Translations under genes and position numbers: made by a program
NCBI GenBank assembly: GCA_902585045.1
Contig: CACICB010000004.1
Location: 18,607-82,606, forward strand
Length of the DNA: 64,000 bases
Origin: an uncultured Pelagibacteraceae bacterium
GTDB taxonomy: Bacteria > Pseudomonadota > Alphaproteobacteria > Pelagibacterales > Pelagibacteraceae
Reading direction: 5' to 3'
Shown here: in pieces, positions 41,262 through 50,572 of the stretch
Position numbering within the stretch: the first letter of the stretch is position 1
Layout: each line of letters begins with the position of its first letter
The notes under the pieces: model-generated
What the model was told of the DNA's origin: nothing
Databases searched by the model: none
Seen by the model: only the letters and a program-made list of their open reading frames with translations

Positions 41262-41726
41262 TTAATTTAAATATGAAAAAAATCTTTTTTCTATTTTAAT
41301 CATTTTTAGAAAATCTAAATCTTTTTTATGATCATACCCTAATAGATGTACTAAACCATGTATCCAAAGTTTATTAAACTCTATAATGAAATTTGTTTTA
41401 TTATCTTTATTTTGGATTTTATTTAAATTAATTATGATATCTCCTAAATAAATTTCTTTATCATTCTTAATCTTTTTTTTAAATTCTTTTTTAGTATAAA
41501 AAGGGAAAGATAAGACATCAGTTTCTATATTTTTTTTTCTAAATTTATTATTTAATTTTTTTATTTCATTGCTGCTAGTCAATACAAGTGTACAAAATAT
41601 TACCTTTTCTTTATGTTTGGTAAATTTTTTATTAAGTTTATTAATCTTATTTTGAATAAATGTGTTTGGGTTTTTCAAATACTTCTTCCAAGACTTGTTA
41701 TTGGAAATTGTATTAATCTTTATCAT
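41262..41726 (-). CDS. ybeY: endoribonuclease YbeY
   Basis: YbeY is a metal-dependent RNase involved in 16S rRNA maturation and ribosome quality control. The zinc-site motif HGLVHLLGYDHKKD (H-x3-H-x5-H) is near residue 130, and the core ETDVLSFPF with LGDIIINL is typical. At 154 residues it is standard length. It overlaps phoH by 14 bp, consistent with their common pairing. Confidence 0.94.
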   Translation of the reverse strand: MIKINTISNNKSWKKYLKNPNTFIQNKINKLNKKFTKHKEKVIFCTLVLTSSNEIKKLNNKFRKKNIETDVLSFPFYTKKEFKKKIKNDKEIYLGDIIINLNKIQNKDNKTNFIIEFNKLWIHGLVHLLGYDHKKDLDFLKMIKIEKRFFSYLN

Positions 41727-42717
41727 CGATTTTTTTTGTCTGATAAGCTCTTATAATTTTTGACACTAATGGATGTCTAACTACATCATTATGATCGAAT
41801 TCAATTATTTTTATCTCTTTCAAATCTCTAAGAATATTTTTAGATTTAATTAACCCTGAATAGGATTTATTCACTAAATCGATTTGCGAAGGATCACCAT
41901 TTACAACTAGTTTTGAGTTTTCACCAATTCTGGTTAAAAACATTTTTATTTGAGTCTCTGTAGCATTTTGAGCCTCATCCAATATTGCGAAGCAATTTTT
42001 CAAGGTTCTTCCCCTCATAAATGCTAATGGTGCTATCTCTATCTCGCCTGTTTCAATTTTTTTGTCAATTTTTTCTGCTCCAAAAAGTTCATACAGTGCG
42101 TCGTATAAAGGTCTTAAGTATGGATCAACTTTTTCTTTCATGTCTCCAGGTAAAAAACCTAATTTTTCTCCTGCTTCTACTGCAGGTCTAGATAAAATCA
42201 CTCTTTCAATTTTCTTTTCCATCAACATTGAAACTCCAACTGAAACAGCTAAAAAACTTTTCCCTGTTCCAGCCGGGCCTAAAGACATGATAATGTCATT
42301 CTCTTTAAGAGCTGTTATATAATCTGATTGCTTTTCAGATCTTGCAATTACAGATTTTCTAGGAGTTTTAATTAATTGTTTAAAAGATTTTACGTTAGAC
42401 TTTTCTAATTCAATATTTTTTTTCACAGATAATATTATATCCTCTTTTTCAATAATTTTTGTTAAAAAATATTTATTTGCTAGAAATTTAATTGCTTCAC
42501 GAAAAACATTTATATTTTCATTTTCACCTTTACATGTAATCGAATTACCCCTAAAAAATACTTTAGTTTTAGTAAGTTTAGCAAGTTCTTTTAAATGTGA
42601 ATCAAATTGCCCTACAACAGACATTAACAATTCATTGTCATTTATTTGAACATTAAGTGTTTCGTTATCAATTTTTTTGACTACTAAATTTTGATCTAAT
42701 TTGCTTATCTCAGACAT
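41713..42717 (-). CDS. phoH: PhoH-family ATPase (YbeZ)
   Basis: The 334-residue protein is the PhoH/YbeZ ATPase that accompanies YbeY. A KH-like N-terminal region is followed by Walker A SLGPAGTGKSFLAVSV, AVEAGEKLGFLPGDMKEKVDPYLRPLYDAL, Walker B NCFAILDEAQNATETQ and NGDPSQIDL. It lies between miaB (2 bp) and ybeY (overlap), the standard alphaproteobacterial order. Its cellular role is linked to RNA metabolism by family association. Confidence 0.94.
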   Translation of the reverse strand: MSEISKLDQNLVVKKIDNETLNVQINDNELLMSVVGQFDSHLKELAKLTKTKVFFRGNSITCKGENENINVFREAIKFLANKYFLTKIIEKEDIILSVKKNIELEKSNVKSFKQLIKTPRKSVIARSEKQSDYITALKENDIIMSLGPAGTGKSFLAVSVGVSMLMEKKIERVILSRPAVEAGEKLGFLPGDMKEKVDPYLRPLYDALYELFGAEKIDKKIETGEIEIAPLAFMRGRTLKNCFAILDEAQNATETQIKMFLTRIGENSKLVVNGDPSQIDLVNKSYSGLIKSKNILRDLKEIKIIEFDHNDVVRHPLVSKIIRAYQTKKIDDKD

Positions 42718-42719
42718 AG

Positions 42720-44090
42720 TTACGCAGCAAAATTCCTTTTATTAAATCTTTGTGTTATTTCACCAAATAGAGTGTTTTGATTTCCATTAGTAATTTTTAC
42801 TTCTTTAATTTTTCCCTTTAAATTTTCTTTTGTTTTAACTATTACTGAATTTGAATATTCATCTCTGCCAAAATACTCATCTTTATTTTTTACTTTATTC
42901 TCAAATAGAACTAAAGATGTCCTGTTAAAAAGACTTCTTCTATATTTTAATTTAATTTTTTCAGCAGCACTTTGAAACAAAACTAATCTTTTTTTGGCTA
43001 CTTTATTATCAATCTCGGTCAACTTAGCTGCAGGAGTTCCAGGTCTAGGACTAAAAATAAAAGAAAAACAATTTATAAACTCAATTTTACTCAATAGTTT
43101 TAATGTTTCATCAAAATCTGTATCTGTCTCGCCTGGATAGCCAATAATAAAATCACTAGAAAATCTTATCATTGGATTTACCGCTTTAAGTTTGTGAATT
43201 ATTTCTAAATAATCTTCGACTGTGTGTTTCCTATTCATCGCCTTCAATATTTTATCTGATCCGCTTTGGATTGGTAAATGAATTAATGGCATTAATTTTT
43301 TCATTTTATTATCATGTACATTAATCAGATCTTCCGTGAAATCTTTAGGGTGCGACGTAGTATATCTAATTCTTTTAATATTTTTTAATTTAGATATTTC
43401 AAAAATAAGATTTGAGAGTTTTTTATCATTATAACTGTAAGCATTGACGTTTTGACCTAATAAAGTGATTTCTCTTGCGCCACTATCTGCTAAATCTTTA
43501 CTTTCTCTGATTAATTCATTTATCGGTCTCGAAAATTCTGCACCTCTAGTATATGGAACAACACAAAACTTACAAAACTTATCACAACCTTCTTGAATTG
43601 TTAAAAGTGAAGACACACTATTGTCAGAATTTTTATAATAATTCAACGTATCAAACTTTTCTCTAACATCAAAATCTGTAGAATTTTTTTGCAATGATTC
43701 TTTCTCAATACTTTGTATAATTTGATTAAACTTGTGAAAAGATTGAGGTCCTATAACGGCATCAATGTATTTTTCTTTTTCTAAAAGAATTTCACCTTCA
43801 GCTTGTGCTACACAGCCTGTTACCACAACAATTGGTTTTTTTTTATCTTTAAAATTTTTTTTTATTCTTCCAATATCATGGTACACTTTATCTGTAGCTT
43901 TCTCTCTGATGTGACAAGTATTTAAAACATAACAGTCTGCTTTAGTTGGTTCACTTGTTTTTTCATAATTTATAGACTTAGCGAGATCATAAATACGATT
44001 ACTATCGTATTCATTCATTTGACAACCAAAAGTTTTTATAAAGATTTTTTTTTCCAAATTATTTTTTAATTTTTGAACCGTATAGCTCAA
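42720..44090 (-). CDS. miaB: tRNA-2-methylthio-N6-dimethylallyladenosine synthase MiaB
   Basis: This radical-SAM methylthiotransferase modifies A37 of tRNAs reading UNN codons. The N-terminal UPF0004 domain supplies one cluster through Cys in TFGCQMNEYDS, NTCHIREKA and TGCVAQAEG. The radical-SAM motif is EGCDKFCKFCVVPYTRG. A C-terminal TRAM domain follows. The 456-residue length is normal. The start overlaps the fur 3' end by 32 bp. Confidence 0.96.
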   Translation of the reverse strand: MSYTVQKLKNNLEKKIFIKTFGCQMNEYDSNRIYDLAKSINYEKTSEPTKADCYVLNTCHIREKATDKVYHDIGRIKKNFKDKKKPIVVVTGCVAQAEGEILLEKEKYIDAVIGPQSFHKFNQIIQSIEKESLQKNSTDFDVREKFDTLNYYKNSDNSVSSLLTIQEGCDKFCKFCVVPYTRGAEFSRPINELIRESKDLADSGAREITLLGQNVNAYSYNDKKLSNLIFEISKLKNIKRIRYTTSHPKDFTEDLINVHDNKMKKLMPLIHLPIQSGSDKILKAMNRKHTVEDYLEIIHKLKAVNPMIRFSSDFIIGYPGETDTDFDETLKLLSKIEFINCFSFIFSPRPGTPAAKLTEIDNKVAKKRLVLFQSAAEKIKLKYRRSLFNRTSLVLFENKVKNKDEYFGRDEYSNSVIVKTKENLKGKIKEVKITNGNQNTLFGEITQRFNKRNFAA

Positions 44091-44478
44091 GTTTATGATC
44101 TACAAGATTGTATCCAAGTTTTTTAGCAATTTTTTTTTGAAGTTCTTCTATATCTTTATCAACAAATTCAACTATTTCACCGCTGTTTATATCAATTAAA
44201 TGATTGTGGTCGTCATTAATTTCATATCTTGCCTTACCTGCTTTAAAATCATGTTTGACTAAAATACCAGCTTCTTCAAAAAGTTTAACGGTCCTATAAA
44301 CCGTTGCTATACTAATTTTGTCGTCAATAGCTGTTACTCTTTTATGAAGTTCATCAACATCTGGATGATCTTTGGAACCATAAATTTCTTTAGACTCGGA
44401 AAGAATTTTAGCGATAACTTTTCTTTGATCAGTTAACCTTACACCTTTTTGTTTACATTTTTCCTCAATTATACTCAT
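44059..44478 (-). CDS. fur: Fur-family metal regulator (Fur/Mur)
   Basis: The 139-residue protein has the Fur winged helix (GVRLTDQRKVIAKILSES, ISIATVYRTVKLFEEAGI) and the metal-site HNHLIDINSGEIVEF, but no C-terminal CxxC pairs. Placement directly before miaB is the usual position of fur/mur in alphaproteobacteria, where it often senses Mn or Fe. It is clearly different from the Irr paralogue at 29029 (CTHH-type dimer region absent; no HHH). Targets are not identified here. Confidence 0.88.
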   Translation of the reverse strand: MSIIEEKCKQKGVRLTDQRKVIAKILSESKEIYGSKDHPDVDELHKRVTAIDDKISIATVYRTVKLFEEAGILVKHDFKAGKARYEINDDHNHLIDINSGEIVEFVDKDIEELQKKIAKKLGYNLVDHKLELYGSKIKK

Positions 44479-44486
44479 AGATTAAT

Positions 44487-44870
44487 TTAACTTAAATAAA
44501 TAGGTTTTATCAATTTTTTTTCAATTAAATTTTTGTTTAACAAATTCTCTATATTTTCTTGATTAAATTGCTTTAAATCTGTCTCTTTGTATCCAAATAA
44601 TTTGATTTTTTTAGAAATTTTCAACCCTTTTGCGATTGCTAGGGATATTCTTAGTCCAGAGAAGCTACCTGGTCCCTGATTGACAATTATACTGAAATTA
44701 TGGTCCAGTTTAGCACTATGAGACTTAAGAAATTTCATTATTTCTAAAACCAGTTGCTCATTGTTATTTTTTTTTTTTTCGAAGTCGTGAATAAAAAATT
44801 CTTTATTTATTCTCAAACCTAATTTATCATCTTTACCGATGTATTTAATTATTAAAAAATTTTCGATCAT
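44487..44870 (-). CDS. tsaB: short TsaB (t6A synthesis protein)
   Basis: The 127-residue protein carries the TsaB core IIVNQGPGSFSGLRISLAIAKGLKISKKIKLFGY. TsaB, an inactive paralogue of TsaD, normally has over 200 residues; the C-terminal half is missing here while the N-terminal half that dimerises with TsaD is kept. rimI, which commonly follows tsaB before fur, is also absent. Only 8 bp separate it from fur. Its start overlaps the divergent deacetylase gene by 32 bp. It may be a streamlined functional form, since the reading frame is intact to its stop. Confidence 0.82.
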   Translation of the reverse strand: MIENFLIIKYIGKDDKLGLRINKEFFIHDFEKKKNNNEQLVLEIMKFLKSHSAKLDHNFSIIVNQGPGSFSGLRISLAIAKGLKISKKIKLFGYKETDLKQFNQENIENLLNKNLIEKKLIKPIYLS

Positions 44871-45897
44871 TTTTTTTACCCTTATTATAACTTTTATGTC
44901 TCATCAATCAAAGATGTTGGCTTCAAATAATCATAATTTTGATGATTTTGGACTTATTTCTATAATGTACCATAGATTTAATGAAAATAAATATCCTTCT
45001 ACCAATATTCAAATTGATGTATTCAAAGAGCAATTAAAAGTAATAGAAAAAGAAAAAATTAAATTTGTTCACCCAAATAATTTTGAGAAGAGTCTATCAG
45101 AAAACAAACATCAAAGAAAAATTTTGTTTACAGTAGATGATGGGTTGTTGTCATTTTATCAAAACGCTTGGCCTATATTAAAAAAAAAGAAAATACCGTT
45201 CATTCTTTTTGTTAATACTCGTGAGGTTGGCTCATATAACTATATGAATTGGGAACAAATACTTGAATTATATAAAGATGAAAATGTAGAGATTGGGAAC
45301 CATAGTCACTCACATGAATATCTTGTGGAAGAAAATCCTGAAACAATAAAAAAAGACATTGTTAAATCCATAAAGATTTTTGAAGAGAAGCTCGGTAAGA
45401 ATTCTAAATTTTTTTCTTACCCATTTGGAGAATATAGTTTGGAATTTAAAAGAATAATTAAAGATCTTGGTTTCAAATATGCTTTCGGTCAACATTCAGG
45501 AGTAATTGACGAAACAAAAGATTTATGGGAATTACCTAGATTTCCAATAAATGAAAAATATGGAGAAATCAAAAGATTCTCTACTTTAATGAAGACGCTA
45601 CCGTTGAAATTTAAAAGAATTTCTCCAGAAGATAGATACCTTCTGCAATCAAAAAATCCGCCAAAAGTGAATATAGAGTTTTATGAAAATATTAAAAATT
45701 TGAAACAACTAAACTGTTTTTCAAATGAAGGAAATAAATGGCGAAATTCAAAAATTCTTTTTAAAGAGGAAAGCTTACTTGAAATTGATATTGCAGAAAA
45801 ATTTATTGGTGAGCGCGGTAGAATTAATTGTTCATTAAGAGAGAGAGATGGATTCTGGAGATGGTTAGGAATTCAGTACGTAATAAGTGAAAGATAA
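44839..45897 (+). CDS. secreted polysaccharide deacetylase (NodB-like) family protein
   Basis: The 352-residue protein has a signal peptide (KKFSIIFFTLIITFMSHQSKMLAS), then a NodB-type domain: the metal Asp in FTVDDGLLSFYQNAWPIL, the two-His motif in EIGNHSHSHEYL and FSYPFGEYS. LISIMYHRF near residue 40 is common in the bacterial deacetylases placed near cell-wall genes. It likely removes acetyl groups from a surface glycan; the substrate is unknown. Its 5' end overlaps tsaB on the other strand, so its promoter must lie within tsaB. Confidence 0.82.
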   Translation: MYLIIKKFSIIFFTLIITFMSHQSKMLASNNHNFDDFGLISIMYHRFNENKYPSTNIQIDVFKEQLKVIEKEKIKFVHPNNFEKSLSENKHQRKILFTVDDGLLSFYQNAWPILKKKKIPFILFVNTREVGSYNYMNWEQILELYKDENVEIGNHSHSHEYLVEENPETIKKDIVKSIKIFEEKLGKNSKFFSYPFGEYSLEFKRIIKDLGFKYAFGQHSGVIDETKDLWELPRFPINEKYGEIKRFSTLMKTLPLKFKRISPEDRYLLQSKNPPKVNIEFYENIKNLKQLNCFSNEGNKWRNSKILFKEESLLEIDIAEKFIGERGRINCSLRERDGFWRWLGIQYVISER

Positions 45898-47406
45898 TTA
45901 AGAATTCAGTTCTATCTGTTTAACCGAGTTCACTAATTTTACTAATTCAAAATCCGATAACCTGTTTTGAGTTATAATTTGGTTAAGTATTCTAGTATAC
46001 TCAGAGCCAGTCTGTGCATAATTTTTCAATGTATCTGTTAAAGATAGTCCTTTGATATTTTTGTTTTTACTTCTAAGCTGTTGTCTTTTTTCTCTGAATT
46101 TAGAATAACTTTTGTGGGTATTCAAATTATTTTTATATGCTTTAACCGAGGCCCTTAAGATTGGAAACTTTAAAATTTTATGATTTTTGTCTCCATCTCT
46201 TTTTAATGGAGCTATTCCTTGGCCATCCCAAGTCCACTGACCAAAAATTGCATTACCTTCTAAAGCAAATCTAGATGTTCCCCATCCGCTTTCTTTTGCT
46301 GCTTGAGCTAAAGCTATGGAAACTGGGATCATATCCATTCTTAACATAAGTTCTTTTAAATCACTTTTTTTAACTTTGTACTCTAAAAGCTTTTGTCTCA
46401 GCCATTGTTTTTCGGCATCAGACGTAAACTTCTTTTCAATTAAATTTTTTAACTTTTCCCTATCGTCTAGTATTTTTTCATTCTCAGCCACAACTAGAGG
46501 CAAAACAATCTTCAAAAAAGTTTCTTTCTTCAATTGAACACTTTGTAAATTATCCAGATCTCTTGGAAATTGAGTGAAATAAATAGGTTTTACTAATTTT
46601 TCATTTCTGACTGTTCTTAAATCATAATCAACGTCTTTAAATAATTGTATAACTGTTTCAGTTTTTAAATTGAGATCAGGCAATATTACTTCAGCAACAT
46701 TATTTCTTTTAACTTTTAGTTCTGGCTTTCTAGTTTCTTTTTTTAATTTAACTTCAGGTTTTGTTGTTTCTTTCTTGATTTTAGGCTCAGGTTTTTTAAT
46801 TTCTTTTTTGACCTTTTCCTCTATTTTCTTTGTTTCTAATTTTTTTGGAGAAAAATCAAAATTATTGTAAGCATTAATTCCTGCTATTATTACGGTTGTA
46901 ACTCCTGCGACTACAAAAAAGCCAATTATAACGTTTCTTGCACTTTTTTGGTCAATTTGTTGATTGTAAATTGAATTAAATACATCGGTGAAAAGATTTC
47001 CAAAAAATTGAAAAATAGTTGTGCCTAATTTCGGAATAATATTTAAAAAATTATAGCCTATGTTACCTAATCCTCTCCAAATATTTAATATACTATGGTT
47101 TACTTTTCTAGTAGTGTCATGCTTATAGTTTTCAACTCTTCTAATAAACCTATTTTTGTCTTTTATCTTTTCTTCTTTATAATCAATAATATTTGATTTT
47201 AATCTTGATATAGGTTTTACAAAGTTTTCCTTAATAAAATTTGTTTTGAATTCTTTTGGAATAATGATTTTATTTTTTTTGAGAATTAATTCTATCTGAC
47301 CAGTTGTTAAATTCTTTCTTCGTTTAGTATATTCCTGGATTTCTTTCACATTATAAATGTAAGCGAGTTCTAGTAACTTATCCCTGTAACTTAACTTCTT
47401 TTTCAT
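45898..47406 (-). CDS. Bax/FlgJ-like glucosaminidase-domain membrane protein
   Basis: At 502 residues, a long basic N-terminal cytoplasmic part is followed by a membrane helix near residues 166-183 (NVIIGFFVVAGVTTVIIAGI), a Lys/Glu/Pro-rich spacer with three 11-residue repeats, then a C-terminal glucosaminidase domain similar to Bax: IPVSIALAQAAKESGWGTSRFA with the catalytic Glu, and GNAIFGQWTW. It should cleave peptidoglycan in the periplasm. Its stop abuts the deacetylase stop with no gap, and it begins 4 bp after nfu. The large N-terminal cytoplasmic portion is unusual. Confidence 0.8.
   Translation of the reverse strand: MKKKLSYRDKLLELAYIYNVKEIQEYTKRRKNLTTGQIELILKKNKIIIPKEFKTNFIKENFVKPISRLKSNIIDYKEEKIKDKNRFIRRVENYKHDTTRKVNHSILNIWRGLGNIGYNFLNIIPKLGTTIFQFFGNLFTDVFNSIYNQQIDQKSARNVIIGFFVVAGVTTVIIAGINAYNNFDFSPKKLETKKIEEKVKKEIKKPEPKIKKETTKPEVKLKKETRKPELKVKRNNVAEVILPDLNLKTETVIQLFKDVDYDLRTVRNEKLVKPIYFTQFPRDLDNLQSVQLKKETFLKIVLPLVVAENEKILDDREKLKNLIEKKFTSDAEKQWLRQKLLEYKVKKSDLKELMLRMDMIPVSIALAQAAKESGWGTSRFALEGNAIFGQWTWDGQGIAPLKRDGDKNHKILKFPILRASVKAYKNNLNTHKSYSKFREKRQQLRSKNKNIKGLSLTDTLKNYAQTGSEYTRILNQIITQNRLSDFELVKLVNSVKQIELNS
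46711..46809 (-). repeat. three tandem 33-bp repeats in the Bax-like gene
   Basis: The minus strand encodes KKEIKKPEPKI, KKETTKPEVKL and KKETRKPELKV in succession (46777-46809, 46744-46776, 46711-46743). The DNA copies are imperfect, and the units form a charged, Pro-spaced periplasmic linker, likely spanning toward the cell wall. Confidence 0.8.
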
Positions 47407-47409
47407 AAT

Positions 47410-47958
47410 TTAAACTGCCTCTACGGAGTTAACCTCTTTAACATAATGCTTAAGGAGATTTTGAACTCCTTGTTTTAAAGTCATTAATGAACTTGGGCAG
47501 CCGGAGCAGCTACCCTGTAATTCTACCTTCACGACTCCATTAACAAAAGATTTAAATTTTATATCACCACCATCTCTAGCTACTGCAGGTCTAATTTTAG
47601 TATCTAAAACATCTATAATCTTTTTTACTGTTTCATCATCATCGTTTTGATTGAGCTCTTTTTTCTTGTTCTCTTTTAATATAGGCTCATTGTTATTTTC
47701 AAAATAGTGGTTGAGGTGCGATATTACCATCGGCTTTAGTTCATTCCAAGACACATCTTCAGTTTTATTAACTGATAAAAAATTTTTAGATAAAAGTACA
47801 AGTTCTACACCTTTAAATTCTAAAAGTTCTTTAATGAAAACATTAGACAAATTTTTGGATTTTTCTTTTTGAAATTCCTCAGTGCCAATTGCTGAAATTA
47901 TCTTTTCAGAAAGAAATTTTAACGAATTAGGGTTTGGTGTAGATTCAGTTTGTATCAT
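47410..47958 (-). CDS. Nfu-type iron-sulfur scaffold protein
   Basis: The 182-residue protein has the Nfu N-terminal domain (IQTESTPNPNSLKFLSEKII) and a C-terminal NifU-like domain (LDTKIRPAVARDGGDIKFKSF and the cluster-binding VELQGSCSGCPSSLMTLKQGVQ). It carries and delivers Fe-S clusters, relevant to MiaB and Nth in this window. It lies between trpS and the Bax-like gene with short gaps, all on the minus strand. Confidence 0.93.
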   Translation of the reverse strand: MIQTESTPNPNSLKFLSEKIISAIGTEEFQKEKSKNLSNVFIKELLEFKGVELVLLSKNFLSVNKTEDVSWNELKPMVISHLNHYFENNNEPILKENKKKELNQNDDDETVKKIIDVLDTKIRPAVARDGGDIKFKSFVNGVVKVELQGSCSGCPSSLMTLKQGVQNLLKHYVKEVNSVEAV

Positions 47959-47970
47959 AGGAAATTTATA

Positions 47971-48975
47971 TTATATCAATCCTACTTTTTCACGTATAAT
48001 TTTAAGGTTTTCCTCAGCAATAATATTGGCTTTTTCCTTACCTTTTTTCAAAATTTTCTCGAGGTGAGCTTTATCATCCAGAAGTTTTTTAATCTCATTC
48101 CCTACGGGTGTGATTTCACTTATTAAAAGGTCTGTTAGTTTTTTTTTTAAAAATGAATATTCTTTACCTGACATTTCATTTAGAACTTTATCCAAACTAG
48201 TTTTTGACAGCTCAGAATAAATATTTATTAAGTTTAATGCTTCTGGTTTTTTTTCTAAGGATTTAAGATCACCTGGAATTTGTTCCGAATCTGATTTAGC
48301 TTTTTTTATCTTTTTATTAATTTCCTCTGCAGAGTCTTTTAAGTTAATTCGAGAATAATCTGACTCTTCAGATTTGCTCATCTTTTTAGTTCCATCTCTT
48401 AAGCTCATTACTCTTGATATATTTTTAGAAATAAGAGGCTCAGGTAAAGGAAAAAAATCTTTACATCCAAAATCATTATTAAATTTTTGAGCAATATCCC
48501 TTGAAAGTTCTAGATGCTGTTTTTGATCTGCTCCAACAGGAACGTGTGTTGCTTTGTAGAGTAAAATATCTGCAGCCATAAGATTTGGATAGATATACAA
48601 TCCAACACTTGCCTTTTCTTTATCCGATCCAGCTTTATCCTTAAATTGGGTCATTCTATTTAACCATCCAATCCTAGAAACACAATTCAGGATCCATGCC
48701 AACTCAGCGTGACCTGAAACTGATGACTGATTAAATATTATACTCTTATCTGGACTCAGTCCTGTTGCTAAAAAACTAGCCACTGTCTCTAAAACATTGT
48801 TTTTTAATTCATTAGGACTTTGAAAAACTGTAATAGCATGTAAATCTACAACACAATAAATACAATTCATTTCTTTTTGAAGTGAAACAAAGTTTTTTAA
48901 AGCTCCAAGATAATTTCCTAAATGCAAGTTTCCAGTCGGTTGAACACCAGAAAATACTAATTTTTTTTTATTCAT
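47971..48975 (-). CDS. trpS: tryptophanyl-tRNA synthetase
   Basis: This class I synthetase (334 residues) has the HIGH-type motif [12 protein letters not shown] and the KMSKS motif [32 protein letters not shown] is typical of bacterial TrpRS. It begins exactly after the murJ stop, so the two are co-transcribed; murJ-trpS-nfu adjacency is common in alphaproteobacteria. Confidence 0.97.
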   Translation of the reverse strand: MNKKKLVFSGVQPTGNLHLGNYLGALKNFVSLQKEMNCIYCVVDLHAITVFQSPNELKNNVLETVASFLATGLSPDKSIIFNQSSVSGHAELAWILNCVSRIGWLNRMTQFKDKAGSDKEKASVGLYIYPNLMAADILLYKATHVPVGADQKQHLELSRDIAQKFNNDFGCKDFFPLPEPLISKNISRVMSLRDGTKKMSKSEESDYSRINLKDSAEEINKKIKKAKSDSEQIPGDLKSLEKKPEALNLINIYSELSKTSLDKVLNEMSGKEYSFLKKKLTDLLISEITPVGNEIKKLLDDKAHLEKILKKGKEKANIIAEENLKIIREKVGLI

Positions 48976-50502
48976 CTAATTTGTTTTATAACTTTTAATT
49001 TTTAATAAACCTAATAAATAACAAGATAACAAATAAATGATTCCCACGGAACCTATAATAATCAATAAGTAAATTGACTTATAAATGTACTCATAATCTA
49101 GATAGCTTGAGAACTTTTCCAATGAAAATACAAGCATGAGAGACATTATTAATGATGAAATTAGTATTTTTATAATATTTTTAAATAATTCTATTTTTAA
49201 ATTTACGAAATTTTTTCTTATTAAAATATATAAAAAAATGACAACTCCTATCCAAGTCGAAATAGATGTCGCTATAGGAATTATCAAAAAGCCTATTTGA
49301 TTAAAAAAACTTAAACTAATAAGTACGTTTAATAAAACAATTAATGCAGAAATATAAAACGGCACTTTTGTATTGTCTCTAGCGAAAAAAAAGTTCGATA
49401 AAATTTTGATTAATGCAAAAGCAACAACACCAAAACCAAAAAAACTTAATGCACGAGAGGTTATTTCTACATCAGCTGAAGTAAAGGAGCCATATCCGAA
49501 TAATCCAGTGACTATTTCCTCAGAAGCTAAAATTAATCCCAAACTTGCGGGTATTGATAAGAGTAAAGATAGCTGAATGGACTTATTTTGGATATTAAAA
49601 ATTTTAAAATAATTTTTTGATTTAATAGACTTTGAGAGAGCTGGTAACGAAACAGTTCCGACAGCAATCCCTGCTAGTGCTAAGTTAATTTGGTAAACTC
49701 TTTCTGCATAGTATAAATATGAAACTGCACCAGATTGAAAGGAAGCAATTATGGTGCCAACTAAAATATTTATTTGGGTTACCCCAGAAGAAAAAATACT
49801 TGGTAACAATTTTTTAAAGAAAAATTTTACTTCCTTTGATATTTTAAATATAAATTTTATTTTTGGTTTATAAAATCTATAAGTAAAAAAAATTAAAAAA
49901 ATTAATTGAAGTATGCCAGCTATTGTAACACCGTAAGATAGTTGTTTTGCTATATTAAAATTTTCTATGTAGGAAATAAATAATACTATTATTAAAACTA
50001 TATTTAAGATAATTGGTGCTGCTGCCGCAACTGCAAACTTGTTGTTTGAATTTAAAATTCCTGAAAAAAAGGATGCAAGACTAATAAATAATAAGAAAGG
50101 AAAAGTAATTCTAGTAAGTTCTACGGCTAAATTAAATTTTATATCATCTGTTACAAAACCCGGAGCGATTAAGTATAATAAATAAGGAGTAAAAATTTCA
50201 GCAAGAGTTACAATGAAAATTAATACAAGTAACAAAATACTTAAAACATCATCAGCAAATTTTTTACCATTCTTTTTATTCTTTAATTTTTCTACTGTAT
50301 AGCTAGGTATAAATGCTGCATTAAAAGTACCCTCAGCGAAAAGTCGTCTAAAAGTGTTTGGCAATCTAAAAGCTACGAAAAAAGCATCTGCAAATATTGA
50401 TGCTCCTAAAAAAAAAGCGATTAAAATATCTCTTAAGTAGCCTAGTATCCTGCTAATAAGTGTAAAAAAACTGAAAATTGTAGCTGATGACAATAAGTTC
50501 AT
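48976..50502 (-). CDS. murJ: lipid II flippase MurJ
   Basis: The 508-residue protein has about fourteen membrane segments. The MurJ/MviN signature is clear: SRILGYLRDILIAFFLGAS, FADAFFVAFRLPNTFRRLFAEGTFNAAFIP with the conserved Arg residues in the cavity, and SYLYYAERVYQINLALAGIAVGTVSLPALS. It moves lipid II across the inner membrane for peptidoglycan assembly. Confidence 0.96.
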   Translation of the reverse strand: MNLLSSATIFSFFTLISRILGYLRDILIAFFLGASIFADAFFVAFRLPNTFRRLFAEGTFNAAFIPSYTVEKLKNKKNGKKFADDVLSILLLVLIFIVTLAEIFTPYLLYLIAPGFVTDDIKFNLAVELTRITFPFLLFISLASFFSGILNSNNKFAVAAAAPIILNIVLIIVLFISYIENFNIAKQLSYGVTIAGILQLIFLIFFTYRFYKPKIKFIFKISKEVKFFFKKLLPSIFSSGVTQINILVGTIIASFQSGAVSYLYYAERVYQINLALAGIAVGTVSLPALSKSIKSKNYFKIFNIQNKSIQLSLLLSIPASLGLILASEEIVTGLFGYGSFTSADVEITSRALSFFGFGVVAFALIKILSNFFFARDNTKVPFYISALIVLLNVLISLSFFNQIGFLIIPIATSISTWIGVVIFLYILIRKNFVNLKIELFKNIIKILISSLIMSLMLVFSLEKFSSYLDYEYIYKSIYLLIIIGSVGIIYLLSCYLLGLLKIKSYKTN

Positions 50503-50572
50503 AAAAAATCTAAATTAGGCCATAAATTTATAGTGAATTTGCATCCTTTATATTACATACTCATTTTGATAA

